Assembly (NCBI GenBank): GCA_016720465.1
Contig: JADKKO010000004.1
Location: forward strand, 1,674,001-1,738,000
From: Holophagaceae bacterium
Lineage (GTDB): Bacteria; Acidobacteriota; Holophagae; Holophagales; Holophagaceae
Direction of reading: 5' to 3'
DNA: 64,000 nucleotides
Position numbers and translations under genes: made by a program. This document shows positions 43,510 to 52,617 of this stretch, piece by piece. The notes beneath the pieces were generated by a model. The model did not search any database, had not been told where the DNA came from, and saw only the letters and a list, made by a program, of their open reading frames with translations. Each line of letters begins with the position of its first letter. The stretch's first letter is position 1.

Positions 43510-43694
43510 ATTCCCTAGCGCCGTTTCTGAATGAATCCGCGCACCCGTTTCTCCGGGATTCGGCGAATCCCCAGGCGCGGCGGGTGCGCATCAAAACCAC
43601 CGCCAGGATCGACCGCAACCGGTTCAGGGGGATGGTCGCCTCCGCCAGGGCGATCCGGTCCGCCAAGCGGAAGCGCTCCGTGAGCGGTCACTGA
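43506..43694 (+). CDS. Small basic protein of unknown function
   Basis: 62 residues. It overlaps the hsp20 stop as ATGA, which argues for coupling. The product is Arg/Ala-rich (RRVRIKTTARIDRNRFRGMV, then SARAIRSAKRKRS) with no signal peptide. No family is recognised; the case rests on overlap, strand and composition. Confidence 0.4.
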   Translation: MNSLAPFLNESAHPFLRDSANPQARRVRIKTTARIDRNRFRGMVASARAIRSAKRKRSVSGH

Positions 43695-43726
43695 CAAACC
43701 ACGCATCCATTCCATAGTCTGGAATC

Positions 43727-43789
43727 CTTCGCCCGCACTTGATTCCTCCGCGCCGTCCCAACGGGCGGAGGGCATCGAGGCGGGCGAAG
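43727..43789. terminator. Nested-stem structure after hsp20
   Basis: Outer stem CTTCGCCCGC/GCGGGCGAAG (10 perfect pairs, 43727-43736 with 43780-43789) encloses stem CCTCCGC/GCGGAGG (seven pairs). A TTTTTTA run follows 17 bases later, so termination is plausible but not tight. Confidence 0.4.
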
Positions 43790-43897
43790 CAGCGCAGGCG
43801 CGCAGGCTTTTTTAGGAAAAATCCCCGTGCTTGAGAGTTGTGATCTCGGACACGCGGATTTCGGACCACATTCTAGGAACGAACAAGGGGGACCAGG

Positions 43898-44443
43898 ATG
43901 CTCTGGATGGCTGCTGCTTTGGTGATGACCCTTTCCGGAGCCGGGGCACTGGGGACCGGCACTCCGCCCGCCCAGCCCGCCAGAGCCCAAAAGAAGGAGC
44001 AACTGGTGGAGGCCAAGGCGCCGCCCCTCACGGACGGGATCTTCCCTTGCAGCCAGTGCCACAACGAAAAAGTGAACGGGAAACTCAACCCCGCGCGCCG
44101 GGAACTCCAGTTCCACGACGACATCCAGGCGGAATTCCACCACGACAGCGAAAACCGCTGGTGCCTGGACTGCCACGACGCGAAGAACCGCGATGTGCTC
44201 CATCTCACCAGCGGCGCGCCGGTGGCGTTCAGCGAGTCCTACAAGCTTTGCGGCCAGTGCCACGGGGACAAGTACCGGGACTGGAAACGGGGCGTCCACG
44301 GCAAGCGCATCGGCCAATGGAACGGAGAGAAGACCTACCTGCTGTGTGTCCATTGCCACAATCCCCACACCCCGCGATTCAAGCCCATCAAGCCACTTCC
44401 CCCACCCGTCCGCCCCAGTGAGATGAAGCGAGGAGCCCGATGA
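43898..44443 (+). CDS. Tetrahaem DsrJ-like c-type cytochrome
   Basis: 181 residues with an export signal (MLWMAAALVMTLSGAGALG) and four CxxCH sites (CSQCH, CLDCH, CGQCH, CVHCH). By position it is the cytochrome of a DsrJ-O-P-like set, where DsrJ normally has three haems. GGGGGACCAGG precedes the ATG. It overlaps the FeS gene by ATGA. It should face the periplasm and exchange electrons with the DsrP-like quinol subunit. Confidence 0.82.
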   Translation: MLWMAAALVMTLSGAGALGTGTPPAQPARAQKKEQLVEAKAPPLTDGIFPCSQCHNEKVNGKLNPARRELQFHDDIQAEFHHDSENRWCLDCHDAKNRDVLHLTSGAPVAFSESYKLCGQCHGDKYRDWKRGVHGKRIGQWNGEKTYLLCVHCHNPHTPRFKPIKPLPPPVRPSEMKRGAR

Positions 44444-45357
44444 ATCCTTCCAGCAAATCCGGCGGGTGCGGTTCCGGGGCGATGGACCCCGGACGCCGCG
44501 ATGTCTTGAAATTCCTGGCCGTCGGCGCCACCGTCGCCTCCGGCGCAGCCTGCGACCTGGAAGGGTTCTTCCGGAAGTCCTTCCGGGAACTCTCCCCGGC
44601 GGATGTCCGGCGGATGGTCACGAGCTGGGAGCGGAAGTATTCCCGGCAATACGGGAAGTCGGTCACCGTGAGCGAAGCTGGCCCCATGGACGGCGTCAAG
44701 TTCGGGTACGGCCTCGACCTTTCCCGCTGCGTGGGCTGCCGGCGCTGCGTCTACGCCTGCGTCGAAGAGAACAACCAGTCCCGGAAGGAGCCGCAGATCC
44801 AATGGATCCGGGTGCTGGAGATGGACAAGGCCCACGGCATCGACATCAATCATTCCGATGTCTATTACGACGCGGCGGAGGTGCCCCGCCCGGGCAAGTT
44901 CTACATGCCGGTGCAGTGCCAGCAATGCGATGATCCGCCCTGCGTGAAAACCTGCCCGGTCGGCGCCACCTGGAAGGAAAAGGACGGCATCGTGGTCGTG
45001 GACTACGACTGGTGCATCGGCTGCCGCTGCTGCATGTCCGCCTGCCCCTACGGCGCCCGCCATTTCAATTGGGCCGAGCCGAGCCTTCCGGCGGAGGAAA
45101 TGAACCCCAAGACGCATGTGCTGGGCAACCGCCCGCGGCCCAAGGGCGTGGTGGAAAAGTGCACCTTCTGCATCCAGCGCACCCGTGAAGGCCTTTATCC
45201 AGCCTGCGTGGAAATCTGCCCCGTGGGGGCGCGCAAATTCGGCAATCTCCTGGATCCTGATAGCGAGATCCGCCAGGCCATGGACACCAAGCGCGTGTTC
45301 ATCCTGAAAGAGGAACTTGCCACCCACCCGAGCTTTTTCTACTTCTACGCGACTTAG
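44440..45357 (+). CDS. DsrO-like four-cluster ferredoxin subunit
   Basis: 305 residues. A Tat signal (GRRDVLKFLAVGATVASGAA) precedes four [4Fe-4S] Cys sets: CVGCRRCVYACVEENN, CQQCDDPPCVKTCPVGA, CIGCRCCMSACPYGA and CTFCIQR...CVEICPVGA. It matches DsrO/MopB-type electron-transfer subunits. It is encoded between the cytochrome and DsrP-like genes. The related protein at 25 kb is clearly a paralogue. Confidence 0.9.
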   Translation: MNPSSKSGGCGSGAMDPGRRDVLKFLAVGATVASGAACDLEGFFRKSFRELSPADVRRMVTSWERKYSRQYGKSVTVSEAGPMDGVKFGYGLDLSRCVGCRRCVYACVEENNQSRKEPQIQWIRVLEMDKAHGIDINHSDVYYDAAEVPRPGKFYMPVQCQQCDDPPCVKTCPVGATWKEKDGIVVVDYDWCIGCRCCMSACPYGARHFNWAEPSLPAEEMNPKTHVLGNRPRPKGVVEKCTFCIQRTREGLYPACVEICPVGARKFGNLLDPDSEIRQAMDTKRVFILKEELATHPSFFYFYAT

Positions 45358-45366
45358 GGCGGAACC

Positions 45367-46617
45367 ATGGCCATCTCCTTCCTCCGCGGCTCCGGCCGCA
45401 TCATCGCTTCGGGCGACCGGGCCTACAAAATCTGGGTGGGCGCCCTCCTGACCCTCATCGCCATCGGCCTTTTCGCCTATTCCTTCCAGCTGCGCCACGG
45501 GCTCATCGCCACCAATATGCGGGACCAGGTCTCCTGGGCCTTCTACGTGGGCAATTTCACCTTCCTGGTGGGCATCGCCGCCGCGGCCGTGATGCTGGTG
45601 ATCCCGGCCTACGTCTACAACTGGGGCCCGATCAAAGAGGTGGCCATCCTGGGCGAACTGCTGGCCATCTCGGCCATCATCATGTGCCTTCTTTTCGTGC
45701 TGGTGGACATGGGGCGTCCGGACCGGTTCCTCCACATCGCGCCACTGCTCGGCAGCCCGAATTTCCCGATATCCATCATGGCCTGGGATGCCCTGGTGCT
45801 GAACGTGTACCTGGGCGTGAACCTGGCCGTGGTGGGCCACATCCTTTTCAAGGGATTCCACGGCAAGGACTACAACAAGAAGATCGTCATCCCGCTGGTG
45901 CTTTTCTCCATTCCCATGGCGGTCTCCATCCACACGGTGACGGCGTTCCTTTACAACGGCATGGCTTCCCGCCCCTACTGGAACACCGCGATACTGGCGC
46001 CCAGGTTCATCGCCTCGGCCTTCTGCTCCGGGCCCGCGGTCCTGCTGGTCCTCTTCCAGGTGCTGCGCAAGCGGACTGGGCTTCCCATCAAGGACGAGGC
46101 AATCCAGAAGGTGGCGGAACTCATGGCCTACACCATGTTCCTGAACCTCTTCCTGCTGGGCGCCGAACTGTTCAAGGAGTACTACTCCGCCACGGAGCAT
46201 CTGCTTTACACCCAATATTTTTGGAGCGGCATCGGCCCGCACAAGGCCCTGGTGCCCTATGCCTGGGGCGGTCTGGTGGCAACAGTCATCGCCTTCTTCA
46301 TCTTCCTGGTGCCCCGGTGGCGCCGGAACATGACGCTCCTGAATATCGGCTGCGGCCTCATCTATTTCGGCGTCTACATCGAGAAGGGCATGGGGCTCGT
46401 CATGCCGGGCATGACGCCGGACACGCTGGGCGAGATCTATGAATACCGGCCGACCTTCGTGGAATGGGGCGTCACCGCTGGGATTTACGGCATCGGATTC
46501 CTGGTGTTCACCTTCCTGGTCAAACTGGCCGTGCCCATCATGTCGGGCCATTTCAGCGCGGGCCATCTCGAACCTGCCACGCCGGCTCCCGATGGACTAG
46601 AGGCGGAAGCCCACTGA
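45367..46617 (+). CDS. DsrP/NrfD-family membrane quinol subunit
   Basis: 416 residues and about ten helices. The start AYKIWVGALLTLIAIGLFAYS and WAFYVGNFTFLVGIAAAAVML follow DsrP. RPDRFLHIAPLLGSPNFP and the GMASRPYWNTAILAPRFIASAF block are typical of the NrfD superfamily. It shares the membrane quinone site with the other two gene products. Sulphate-reducer DsrMK genes are not near, so sulphite reduction is not implied. Confidence 0.9.
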   Translation: MAISFLRGSGRIIASGDRAYKIWVGALLTLIAIGLFAYSFQLRHGLIATNMRDQVSWAFYVGNFTFLVGIAAAAVMLVIPAYVYNWGPIKEVAILGELLAISAIIMCLLFVLVDMGRPDRFLHIAPLLGSPNFPISIMAWDALVLNVYLGVNLAVVGHILFKGFHGKDYNKKIVIPLVLFSIPMAVSIHTVTAFLYNGMASRPYWNTAILAPRFIASAFCSGPAVLLVLFQVLRKRTGLPIKDEAIQKVAELMAYTMFLNLFLLGAELFKEYYSATEHLLYTQYFWSGIGPHKALVPYAWGGLVATVIAFFIFLVPRWRRNMTLLNIGCGLIYFGVYIEKGMGLVMPGMTPDTLGEIYEYRPTFVEWGVTAGIYGIGFLVFTFLVKLAVPIMSGHFSAGHLEPATPAPDGLEAEAH

Positions 46618-46639
46618 GACTGGAGCCTGGGAGCCAAAC

Positions 46640-48082
46640 TTGCGCGTCCTCGTGACCGGAGCCACGGGATACATCGGTGGGAGGTTGGTGCCGAGACTGA
46701 TGGCCAAGGGGCATCAGGTGCGTTGCATCGCCCGGAACCCCGCCCGGCTGCAAGGACACCCCTGGCCGGGTGTGGAAATCGTCCAGGGGGATCTGGGGGA
46801 CCCGGCTGCCTCGTCAGATGCGCTCCAAGGCATCGAAGTGGCTTACTACCTGGTGCATTCGATGGCCGCGGGCCAAGCCTTCAGCGAGCGGGACCGCCTC
46901 ATGGCCTTGGCCTTCGGCGAAGCCGCCGCCAGCGCCGGCGTGAAGCGGATCATCTATCTGGGGGGGCTGGGGGATCCCGAGATCGTCCGCAGCAAGCATC
47001 TTGTGTCCCGGCAGGAGGTGGGCCGCTGCCTGGCGGAGGGCGGGGTTCCCGTGATCGAGTTCCGCGCCGCGGTGATTGTGGGCTCCGGCAGCGCCAGCTT
47101 TGAAATGATCCGCCACCTCACCGAACGGCTGCCCATCATGATCACGCCGAAGTGGGTGGATACCCGCTGCCAGCCCATCGGCATCCGGTCGGTGCTGGAA
47201 TACCTGGTGGAGGCCCTGGACCATCCGGACGCGGCAGGCATCTACGAGATCGGCGGCCAGGACATCCTGAGCTACCGGGAGATGATGCTGCGCTATGCCC
47301 GGATCCGGGGGCTGCGCCGCATCATCCTGTCCCTGCCGGTGCCGAAGCCGGAACTCAGCAGCCGTTGGGTGGACCTGGTCACGCCCATCCCCTTCCGCAT
47401 CGCGCATCCGCTGGTGGAAAGCCTGCAGACGGAGGTGGTGGTGCGGGACGACCGGGCGTTGCGAGTTTTCGGCGTGCGGCCCACCGGCTACGACGAGGCC
47501 GTCCACCGGGCCCTGGCGCGCATGGCCTACGACGATGTGGTGACGACCTGGGCCTCCAGCCTGTCCAGTCTTTCCCTCGATAAGCCCGAGGCGGACCAGC
47601 TGGGCGCCCATGAGGGCATGCTGCTGGATCGCCGCCGACGGCGCATCAGGGCCGATCCCGCGTGGGTCTTCGACGTGATCTGCGGCCTGGGAGGGGAGGA
47701 AGGGTGGCCTGCGGGCAACGCGCTCTGGCAGTTGAGGGGCTTCATGGACCGCCTCGCGGGCGGGGTGGGGATGCGCCGCGGCCGCCGCCATCCCCGGGAG
47801 TTGCGGGTCGGGGATCCCTTGGATTTTTGGCGGGTGGAGGCCTTGGAACCCTCGCATCTGCTGCGCCTCCGGGCCGAGATGAAACTGCCCGGCCGGGCCT
47901 GGCTGCAATTCGAAGTGCTGCCCGACCCCGAGGGCGCGCGGGTGGAGCAGACCGCCTTCTTCGAGCCACGCGGGGTCCTGGGCTACCTGTACTGGTACTC
48001 CGTGCTCCCCTTCCACCGCTTCCTCTTCCCTGGCCTGATCGGCGCTGTCAAGGACAAGGCGGAGGCCTCGGAGAGTGAATAG
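46640..48082 (+). CDS. NAD(P)-binding (SDR-like) protein with C-terminal DUF2867
   Basis: 480 residues from TTG behind GGGAG. The N-terminal NmrA/atypical SDR fold starts MRVLVTGATGYIGGRLVPRL and continues with GDLGDPAASSDALQGIEVAYYLVHSM. The C-terminal half is DUF2867 (GDPLDFWRVEALEPSHLLRLRAEMKLPGRAWLQ). This pairing is common in bacteria; the reaction is unknown. It ends five bases before the sensor kinase's stop on the other strand. Confidence 0.87.
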   Translation: MRVLVTGATGYIGGRLVPRLMAKGHQVRCIARNPARLQGHPWPGVEIVQGDLGDPAASSDALQGIEVAYYLVHSMAAGQAFSERDRLMALAFGEAAASAGVKRIIYLGGLGDPEIVRSKHLVSRQEVGRCLAEGGVPVIEFRAAVIVGSGSASFEMIRHLTERLPIMITPKWVDTRCQPIGIRSVLEYLVEALDHPDAAGIYEIGGQDILSYREMMLRYARIRGLRRIILSLPVPKPELSSRWVDLVTPIPFRIAHPLVESLQTEVVVRDDRALRVFGVRPTGYDEAVHRALARMAYDDVVTTWASSLSSLSLDKPEADQLGAHEGMLLDRRRRRIRADPAWVFDVICGLGGEEGWPAGNALWQLRGFMDRLAGGVGMRRGRRHPRELRVGDPLDFWRVEALEPSHLLRLRAEMKLPGRAWLQFEVLPDPEGARVEQTAFFEPRGVLGYLYWYSVLPFHRFLFPGLIGAVKDKAEASESE

Positions 48083-48086
48083 GAAG

Positions 48087-51000
48087 TCAGGAGATCACAT
48101 CGCCGCTGCTGGTGAGCACCGATTTCACCCGCGCCCATTCGGCATCCAGCTCAGGGAGCCTGGCGCGGACGGCGCGGAGGTCGCTCTGTGCCGATTGCTC
48201 CAGGTCGTCGCACAGGGCGGCTAGGCTTTTGGCGCCCACGGTGCCGCTGTTGGACTTCAGGTTATGGAGCTGGCGGATGACTTGGGGCGCGTCATCGGAG
48301 GCCAGGGCGGCGTGGATGGCCTGGATCCGCCTGGGGCCATCCTCCAGGTATTCACTCAGCAGGGAAGCCACCCAGCCGTCCGAGCCATCCGGATCCAGGG
48401 TTTGCAGCGCTCCCAAAGCGGCCGTGTCGACGGCGATGCCTGGACCTTCCGGCGCCGGCAGCCAGGTGGCCAGGACGGCCCGCAGGGCATCCGGGCGCAG
48501 GGGCTTGGCCAGATAGTCATCCATGCCTGCCGCCAGGCATTTTTCACGGGTGCCGCCCATGGCGCTGGCGGTCAGCGCGATGATGGGCAGGGGATCGCCG
48601 TGCCGGTCCTTCAAGGCCCGTTTGCGGATTTCCGCGGTCGTCTCGAAGCCGTCCATGCCCGGCATGTTGCAGTCCAGCAGCACCAGGTCGAAGCCCCGCC
48701 TTTCAAGCGATTCGATGGCCTGGCTGCCGCTTGGAACCACTTCGCATTCGAAGCCGAGGGATCCCACCATGGCGCGAGCCACCTTCTGGTTCATGGCATT
48801 GTCATCGGCGATGAGAATGCGGTGGCACTGGGCTCCGGGAATGGGCAAGGCCACCGCCGGAGCCGGTTCCGTGGATTGGGTCGCCAAGCCCAGCACCTTC
48901 AGCAAGGCGTCTTTCAGGCGCCGCCGACGCAGGGGCTTGGTGACAAGCACCGTATGCGGATCCTGGAGGAATTCCGAGATTCCAGCCGAGTCATGGCCGG
49001 GAGCCAACAGGACCACGGGCAGCGTGCGGGTGAGAGGTTCCAGCCGCAGAGCCTTCAATTGGGTTTGGGCCGAAGCCATCGGCAGGTCCTGCAGGAGCAG
49101 CAGGGATTGGCCCTGACCCGCCAGGGTCCGCAGATGCACCACGGCGTGTTCCCCTGGATCCAGGGGTTCCAGGTTCAGCCCCATGGATTCCATGGTCCAG
49201 GCGAGGCCTTGCAGGGTGGCCGCCCGGGCTCCCGTGCCGAACACGCGCAGTTCCTCCGGCAGGGCCGGGCCGGTCGGCTCGGCTGGCAGCATGCCGGGTT
49301 TGGCCTCGCTGAATCCCAGTTCCATCCAGAACGTTGCGCCTTTGCCGGGATCGCTCTTCACGCCGATCCGGCCGCCCATGAGTTCCACCAGCCGGTGTGA
49401 GATGGCCAGGCCCAACCCCGTGCCGCCATAGCGCCGGCTGGTGGAGCTGTCCGCCTGGTTGAAGGCCTTGAACAACCGGCCCTGGACCTCCAGCGGGATG
49501 CCGATGCCCGTATCGCGGACCTCAAACCGCAATTCCGGCCTGCCGGCGGTGCCGATAGACGTGATGGAGAGCGTGATACCGCCTTCGTGGGTGAATTTGA
49601 TGGCATTGCCCAGCAGGTTGGTGAGGACCTGGCGCAACCTGCCGGGATCGCCGACCAGGGCGTCCGGGACTTCCGGCGGAATCAGGGAACAGAGTTCAAG
49701 CCCCTTGGCGCGCGCAGGCTCATAGAGGAGACCGAGGATCTCCTCCGCCGAATCCCTCAGGCTGAACGGCACCGATTCGATCTGGATCTTCCCGGCTTCG
49801 ATCTTGGAGAAGTCCAGGATGTCGTTCAGGATGCCCAGCAGGTTGTCCGCAGAATGGTGGACCGTTTCGGCGTAATCCCGCTGCTGGGGCGTCAGGCCCG
49901 TATCCAACAGCAGCCCGGACATGCCGATGATGCCATTCATGGGCGTGCGGATCTCATGGCTCATGGTGGCCAGGAATTCCGATTTCATGCGCGTGGCGGT
50001 GAGGGCTTCGTCCCTGGCTTCGGCCAATTCGGAGGTGCGGGCCTCCACAGTGGCTTCCAGTGCCTCTTTTTGCGTTTGAAGGTAATGCAGCCGGACTTTG
50101 AGATAGAACCAGACGCCCCCGCCCAGCAGCAGCGCATAACTTAGATACGCCCACCAGGTGGACCAGGGCGCGCTGCGGATGCTGAACGGGAACAGCGTCG
50201 GGCCGCTGACGTTTCCGAAGTAATCCTTGGCCCACACCTTGAACACGTAGTCGCCCTTGGGCAGCGTCGGGTATTCCATCTTGGCGTCCCGGCTCCATTC
50301 CGATGGGCGGGCGTCCAACCCTTCCAGTTGCGTGCGGAAGACCGTGTCTCCCTCCCGGAAATAGCTCAACAGCGCGTAATCGAAGCGCACACGGTTCTGG
50401 TTGTAGGGCAGGGAAGCCCCCTCGCGCAGAGGCTGGCCCGTGCCCATGATGCGGGCGGATTCGAAGTGGAGCGGCTTGATCGTCCGGTCCTCGACGACGT
50501 GCCTCGGATCGAACATCGCCACGCCCAGCACGGTGCCGGTCCAGATGCGCCCCCGGGAATCGAGGATGGAGGAGCCTTGCGTGCAGCCATTGCTGGGAAG
50601 ACCGTCGCCGGTCGTGAAGGTGAATGATTCATATTCCTGGCCGCTGCTTCCGAGGTCCCGGCTGGGCTGGAACCGGGTCACGCCTCCCACCGTCGTGAAA
50701 TAAAGCTGCCCGACCGCATTCTGCTCCACGCGGTAGACCGTGTTGCTTCCCAAGGGCGGATGGCTCTGGGTATCGAACAGGGACCAGCCGCGTTCCGGGT
50801 GGTCGAGGTCCAGGCGGGAAGCGCCGCCGCCCATGGAGACGACCCAGAGGTGCCGCTCGCCTTTGGGTCCGCGCAGTTCCTGGATATGGCTGGCCCGGAG
50901 GCCCGGCAGCTTCTCGGAGGCAGGGTAGGGGCGCCACTTCCCGGTGGATTCTTCCAGGCAAGCGATTCCGCCCCCCCGGGTGCCCACCCAAAGTTCCGGG

Positions 51001-52538
51001 GCTCCCCCGGCGCTCCGGGCTTCGTGGATGGTGGTCACGAAGTTGTGGGGCAGCCCGTCGGCGGTGGTGTGGACCTTCCAGTTCCCTGCTTCGATCCGCA
51101 CCAGCCCCTGGCGCGTGCCAAACCACATCACCGGTTTCCCAGCGGATGACAGGGTCTCGACCATGGCGTAGATCCAGGGATCCGGAAAACGGTTGGCGGG
51201 TTCAAATACCTTCCACTTCCCCCCCTTCAGCGTGAAGACGCCCTGCCCCCGGGTTCCCACCCATAGGGTTTCAGCTCCATCCGGGTCTTTGGTTTTGCAG
51301 AGGCTCATGATGGCGGTGACCGGTCTGCCCTCGATGTGGTCCAGGGTGGTCCAGGTCTTGCCCTGAAGCCGCGCAAGGCCTCCGCCCAGGGTTCCGAACC
51401 ACATGGTTCCATCCGCCATTTCCTGGGTGGCGAAGACCACATTTTCAGGCAGTCCGGAAAGCGTGGTGTAGCTCAGCCAGCCTCCGATCGGCAGCCTCGT
51501 GAGGCCCCCGAAGGTGCCGATCCACAAGGTCGCCGACTCGCCGGGCATCTGCCTGGCTTCCAAGGACCGCACCACATTGCTGGGCATTCCGGCCCTGGTG
51601 TCGTAGGTGGTCCATTGACCATTTTCGAACCGGGCCAGGCCGCCTTCGGTGCCCGCCCAGATTTCCTGCTGGCCCAAATAATTCTTAGTCTGGGCCAGGC
51701 GGTAGAAATAGGAGCTGGAGAGCCCAGGCGCCGTGGCGGTGGGGTGCCAGGAGGCGCCATCGAAGATCGAATAGCCATGATCGGTCCCGGCCCACAGCTC
51801 CGCCATGTTGTTGCTTCGATTGTGGGTGTCGAGCAGGCAGAGGGTCAGGGGGCTCGTCAGCCCCATCTCCCGGGCGCCCCAATGGCTCCATTGGCCCTCG
51901 TGCAGCCGGTAGACGCCTTTGTCGGTGGCCATCCAAAGTTCCGAGCCGCCATCCGGGCCCTGCCGCTCCAGCAGATCGAAGACGGTATTGAATGGATCCG
52001 GGGGAACGACGGCCTGCCAGGTCCCTTTTTCAAGACGCCAGAGCCCGTGGTCCTGGGTACCGGCCCAGATGATCGACTGTTCCCCGTCGAAGGTCTCCAG
52101 CAGGCTGATGACCTGCCCATCTGGAAAATGTTCGCTAGGCCCGAAACTGGTCCACCGGCCATCCTCCAGGCGGTGGACGCCGTCGCCCCGGGTGCCGAAC
52201 CAGATGCTGCCATCCCGGGCAGGGAGCACCGCTACGACCCAGGTGGATGCCTTGGGCCTGGGCATGGACACCGTGGTCCACTCCCGGCCGTTGAAGCGCA
52301 CCGCCCCGTCCTGGGTGGCGATCCAGAGGTAGCCCTTGGCATCGAAGGCGACGGCTTCGACGGAATTCTGAGGTAGGCCGTCCTTGTCGGTATAGGTGCG
52401 GATGGGCAGCCGGCCCGCGGAGGCCGCATCGTAGACGGGCTTGGCCTGGGGCCAGGCCTGGGAAGGCGCGGCCGCCAGCAGGGCCAGGCAGGCGAATCGC
52501 CTGAATAGCCAAGCCCACCTGTGCAATTGGAACTTCAC
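48087..52538 (-). CDS. Giant hybrid sensor kinase with Reg_prop propeller
   Basis: 1483 residues. The GTG at 52538 gives a signal peptide (MKFQLHRWAWLFRRFACLA); a TTG 42 bases upstream is less likely. Two-component propeller repeats (TDGLPHNFV-like, WIGTxGG units) fill about 50-650, then Y_Y_Y and one membrane helix. HisKA has FLATMSHEIRTPMNGIIG (His861), then HATPase. A degenerate receiver without the usual Asp precedes a true one (LLDCNMPGMDG, Asp1289), and Hpt has QLHNLKSNSG (His1425). It likely senses a periplasmic ligand; the neighbouring peptide genes suggest the regulon. Confidence 0.92.
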   Translation of the reverse strand: MKFQLHRWAWLFRRFACLALLAAAPSQAWPQAKPVYDAASAGRLPIRTYTDKDGLPQNSVEAVAFDAKGYLWIATQDGAVRFNGREWTTVSMPRPKASTWVVAVLPARDGSIWFGTRGDGVHRLEDGRWTSFGPSEHFPDGQVISLLETFDGEQSIIWAGTQDHGLWRLEKGTWQAVVPPDPFNTVFDLLERQGPDGGSELWMATDKGVYRLHEGQWSHWGAREMGLTSPLTLCLLDTHNRSNNMAELWAGTDHGYSIFDGASWHPTATAPGLSSSYFYRLAQTKNYLGQQEIWAGTEGGLARFENGQWTTYDTRAGMPSNVVRSLEARQMPGESATLWIGTFGGLTRLPIGGWLSYTTLSGLPENVVFATQEMADGTMWFGTLGGGLARLQGKTWTTLDHIEGRPVTAIMSLCKTKDPDGAETLWVGTRGQGVFTLKGGKWKVFEPANRFPDPWIYAMVETLSSAGKPVMWFGTRQGLVRIEAGNWKVHTTADGLPHNFVTTIHEARSAGGAPELWVGTRGGGIACLEESTGKWRPYPASEKLPGLRASHIQELRGPKGERHLWVVSMGGGASRLDLDHPERGWSLFDTQSHPPLGSNTVYRVEQNAVGQLYFTTVGGVTRFQPSRDLGSSGQEYESFTFTTGDGLPSNGCTQGSSILDSRGRIWTGTVLGVAMFDPRHVVEDRTIKPLHFESARIMGTGQPLREGASLPYNQNRVRFDYALLSYFREGDTVFRTQLEGLDARPSEWSRDAKMEYPTLPKGDYVFKVWAKDYFGNVSGPTLFPFSIRSAPWSTWWAYLSYALLLGGGVWFYLKVRLHYLQTQKEALEATVEARTSELAEARDEALTATRMKSEFLATMSHEIRTPMNGIIGMSGLLLDTGLTPQQRDYAETVHHSADNLLGILNDILDFSKIEAGKIQIESVPFSLRDSAEEILGLLYEPARAKGLELCSLIPPEVPDALVGDPGRLRQVLTNLLGNAIKFTHEGGITLSITSIGTAGRPELRFEVRDTGIGIPLEVQGRLFKAFNQADSSTSRRYGGTGLGLAISHRLVELMGGRIGVKSDPGKGATFWMELGFSEAKPGMLPAEPTGPALPEELRVFGTGARAATLQGLAWTMESMGLNLEPLDPGEHAVVHLRTLAGQGQSLLLLQDLPMASAQTQLKALRLEPLTRTLPVVLLAPGHDSAGISEFLQDPHTVLVTKPLRRRRLKDALLKVLGLATQSTEPAPAVALPIPGAQCHRILIADDNAMNQKVARAMVGSLGFECEVVPSGSQAIESLERRGFDLVLLDCNMPGMDGFETTAEIRKRALKDRHGDPLPIIALTASAMGGTREKCLAAGMDDYLAKPLRPDALRAVLATWLPAPEGPGIAVDTAALGALQTLDPDGSDGWVASLLSEYLEDGPRRIQAIHAALASDDAPQVIRQLHNLKSNSGTVGAKSLAALCDDLEQSAQSDLRAVRARLPELDAEWARVKSVLTSSGDVIS

Positions 52539-52617
52539 CGCCGGCCCTTCATTTGTGGAGTGAAGGCCAGCATAAATCAAGAATGGCTTGTGGCTAGAAG
52601 AATCCCGCTGGTCCTGG

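Noticed and set aside
44335..46566. A 743-codon minus-strand frame opposite the DsrJ-O-P-like genes
   Set aside because: His/Asp-rich mirror translation; the plus-strand genes have clear Cys motifs.
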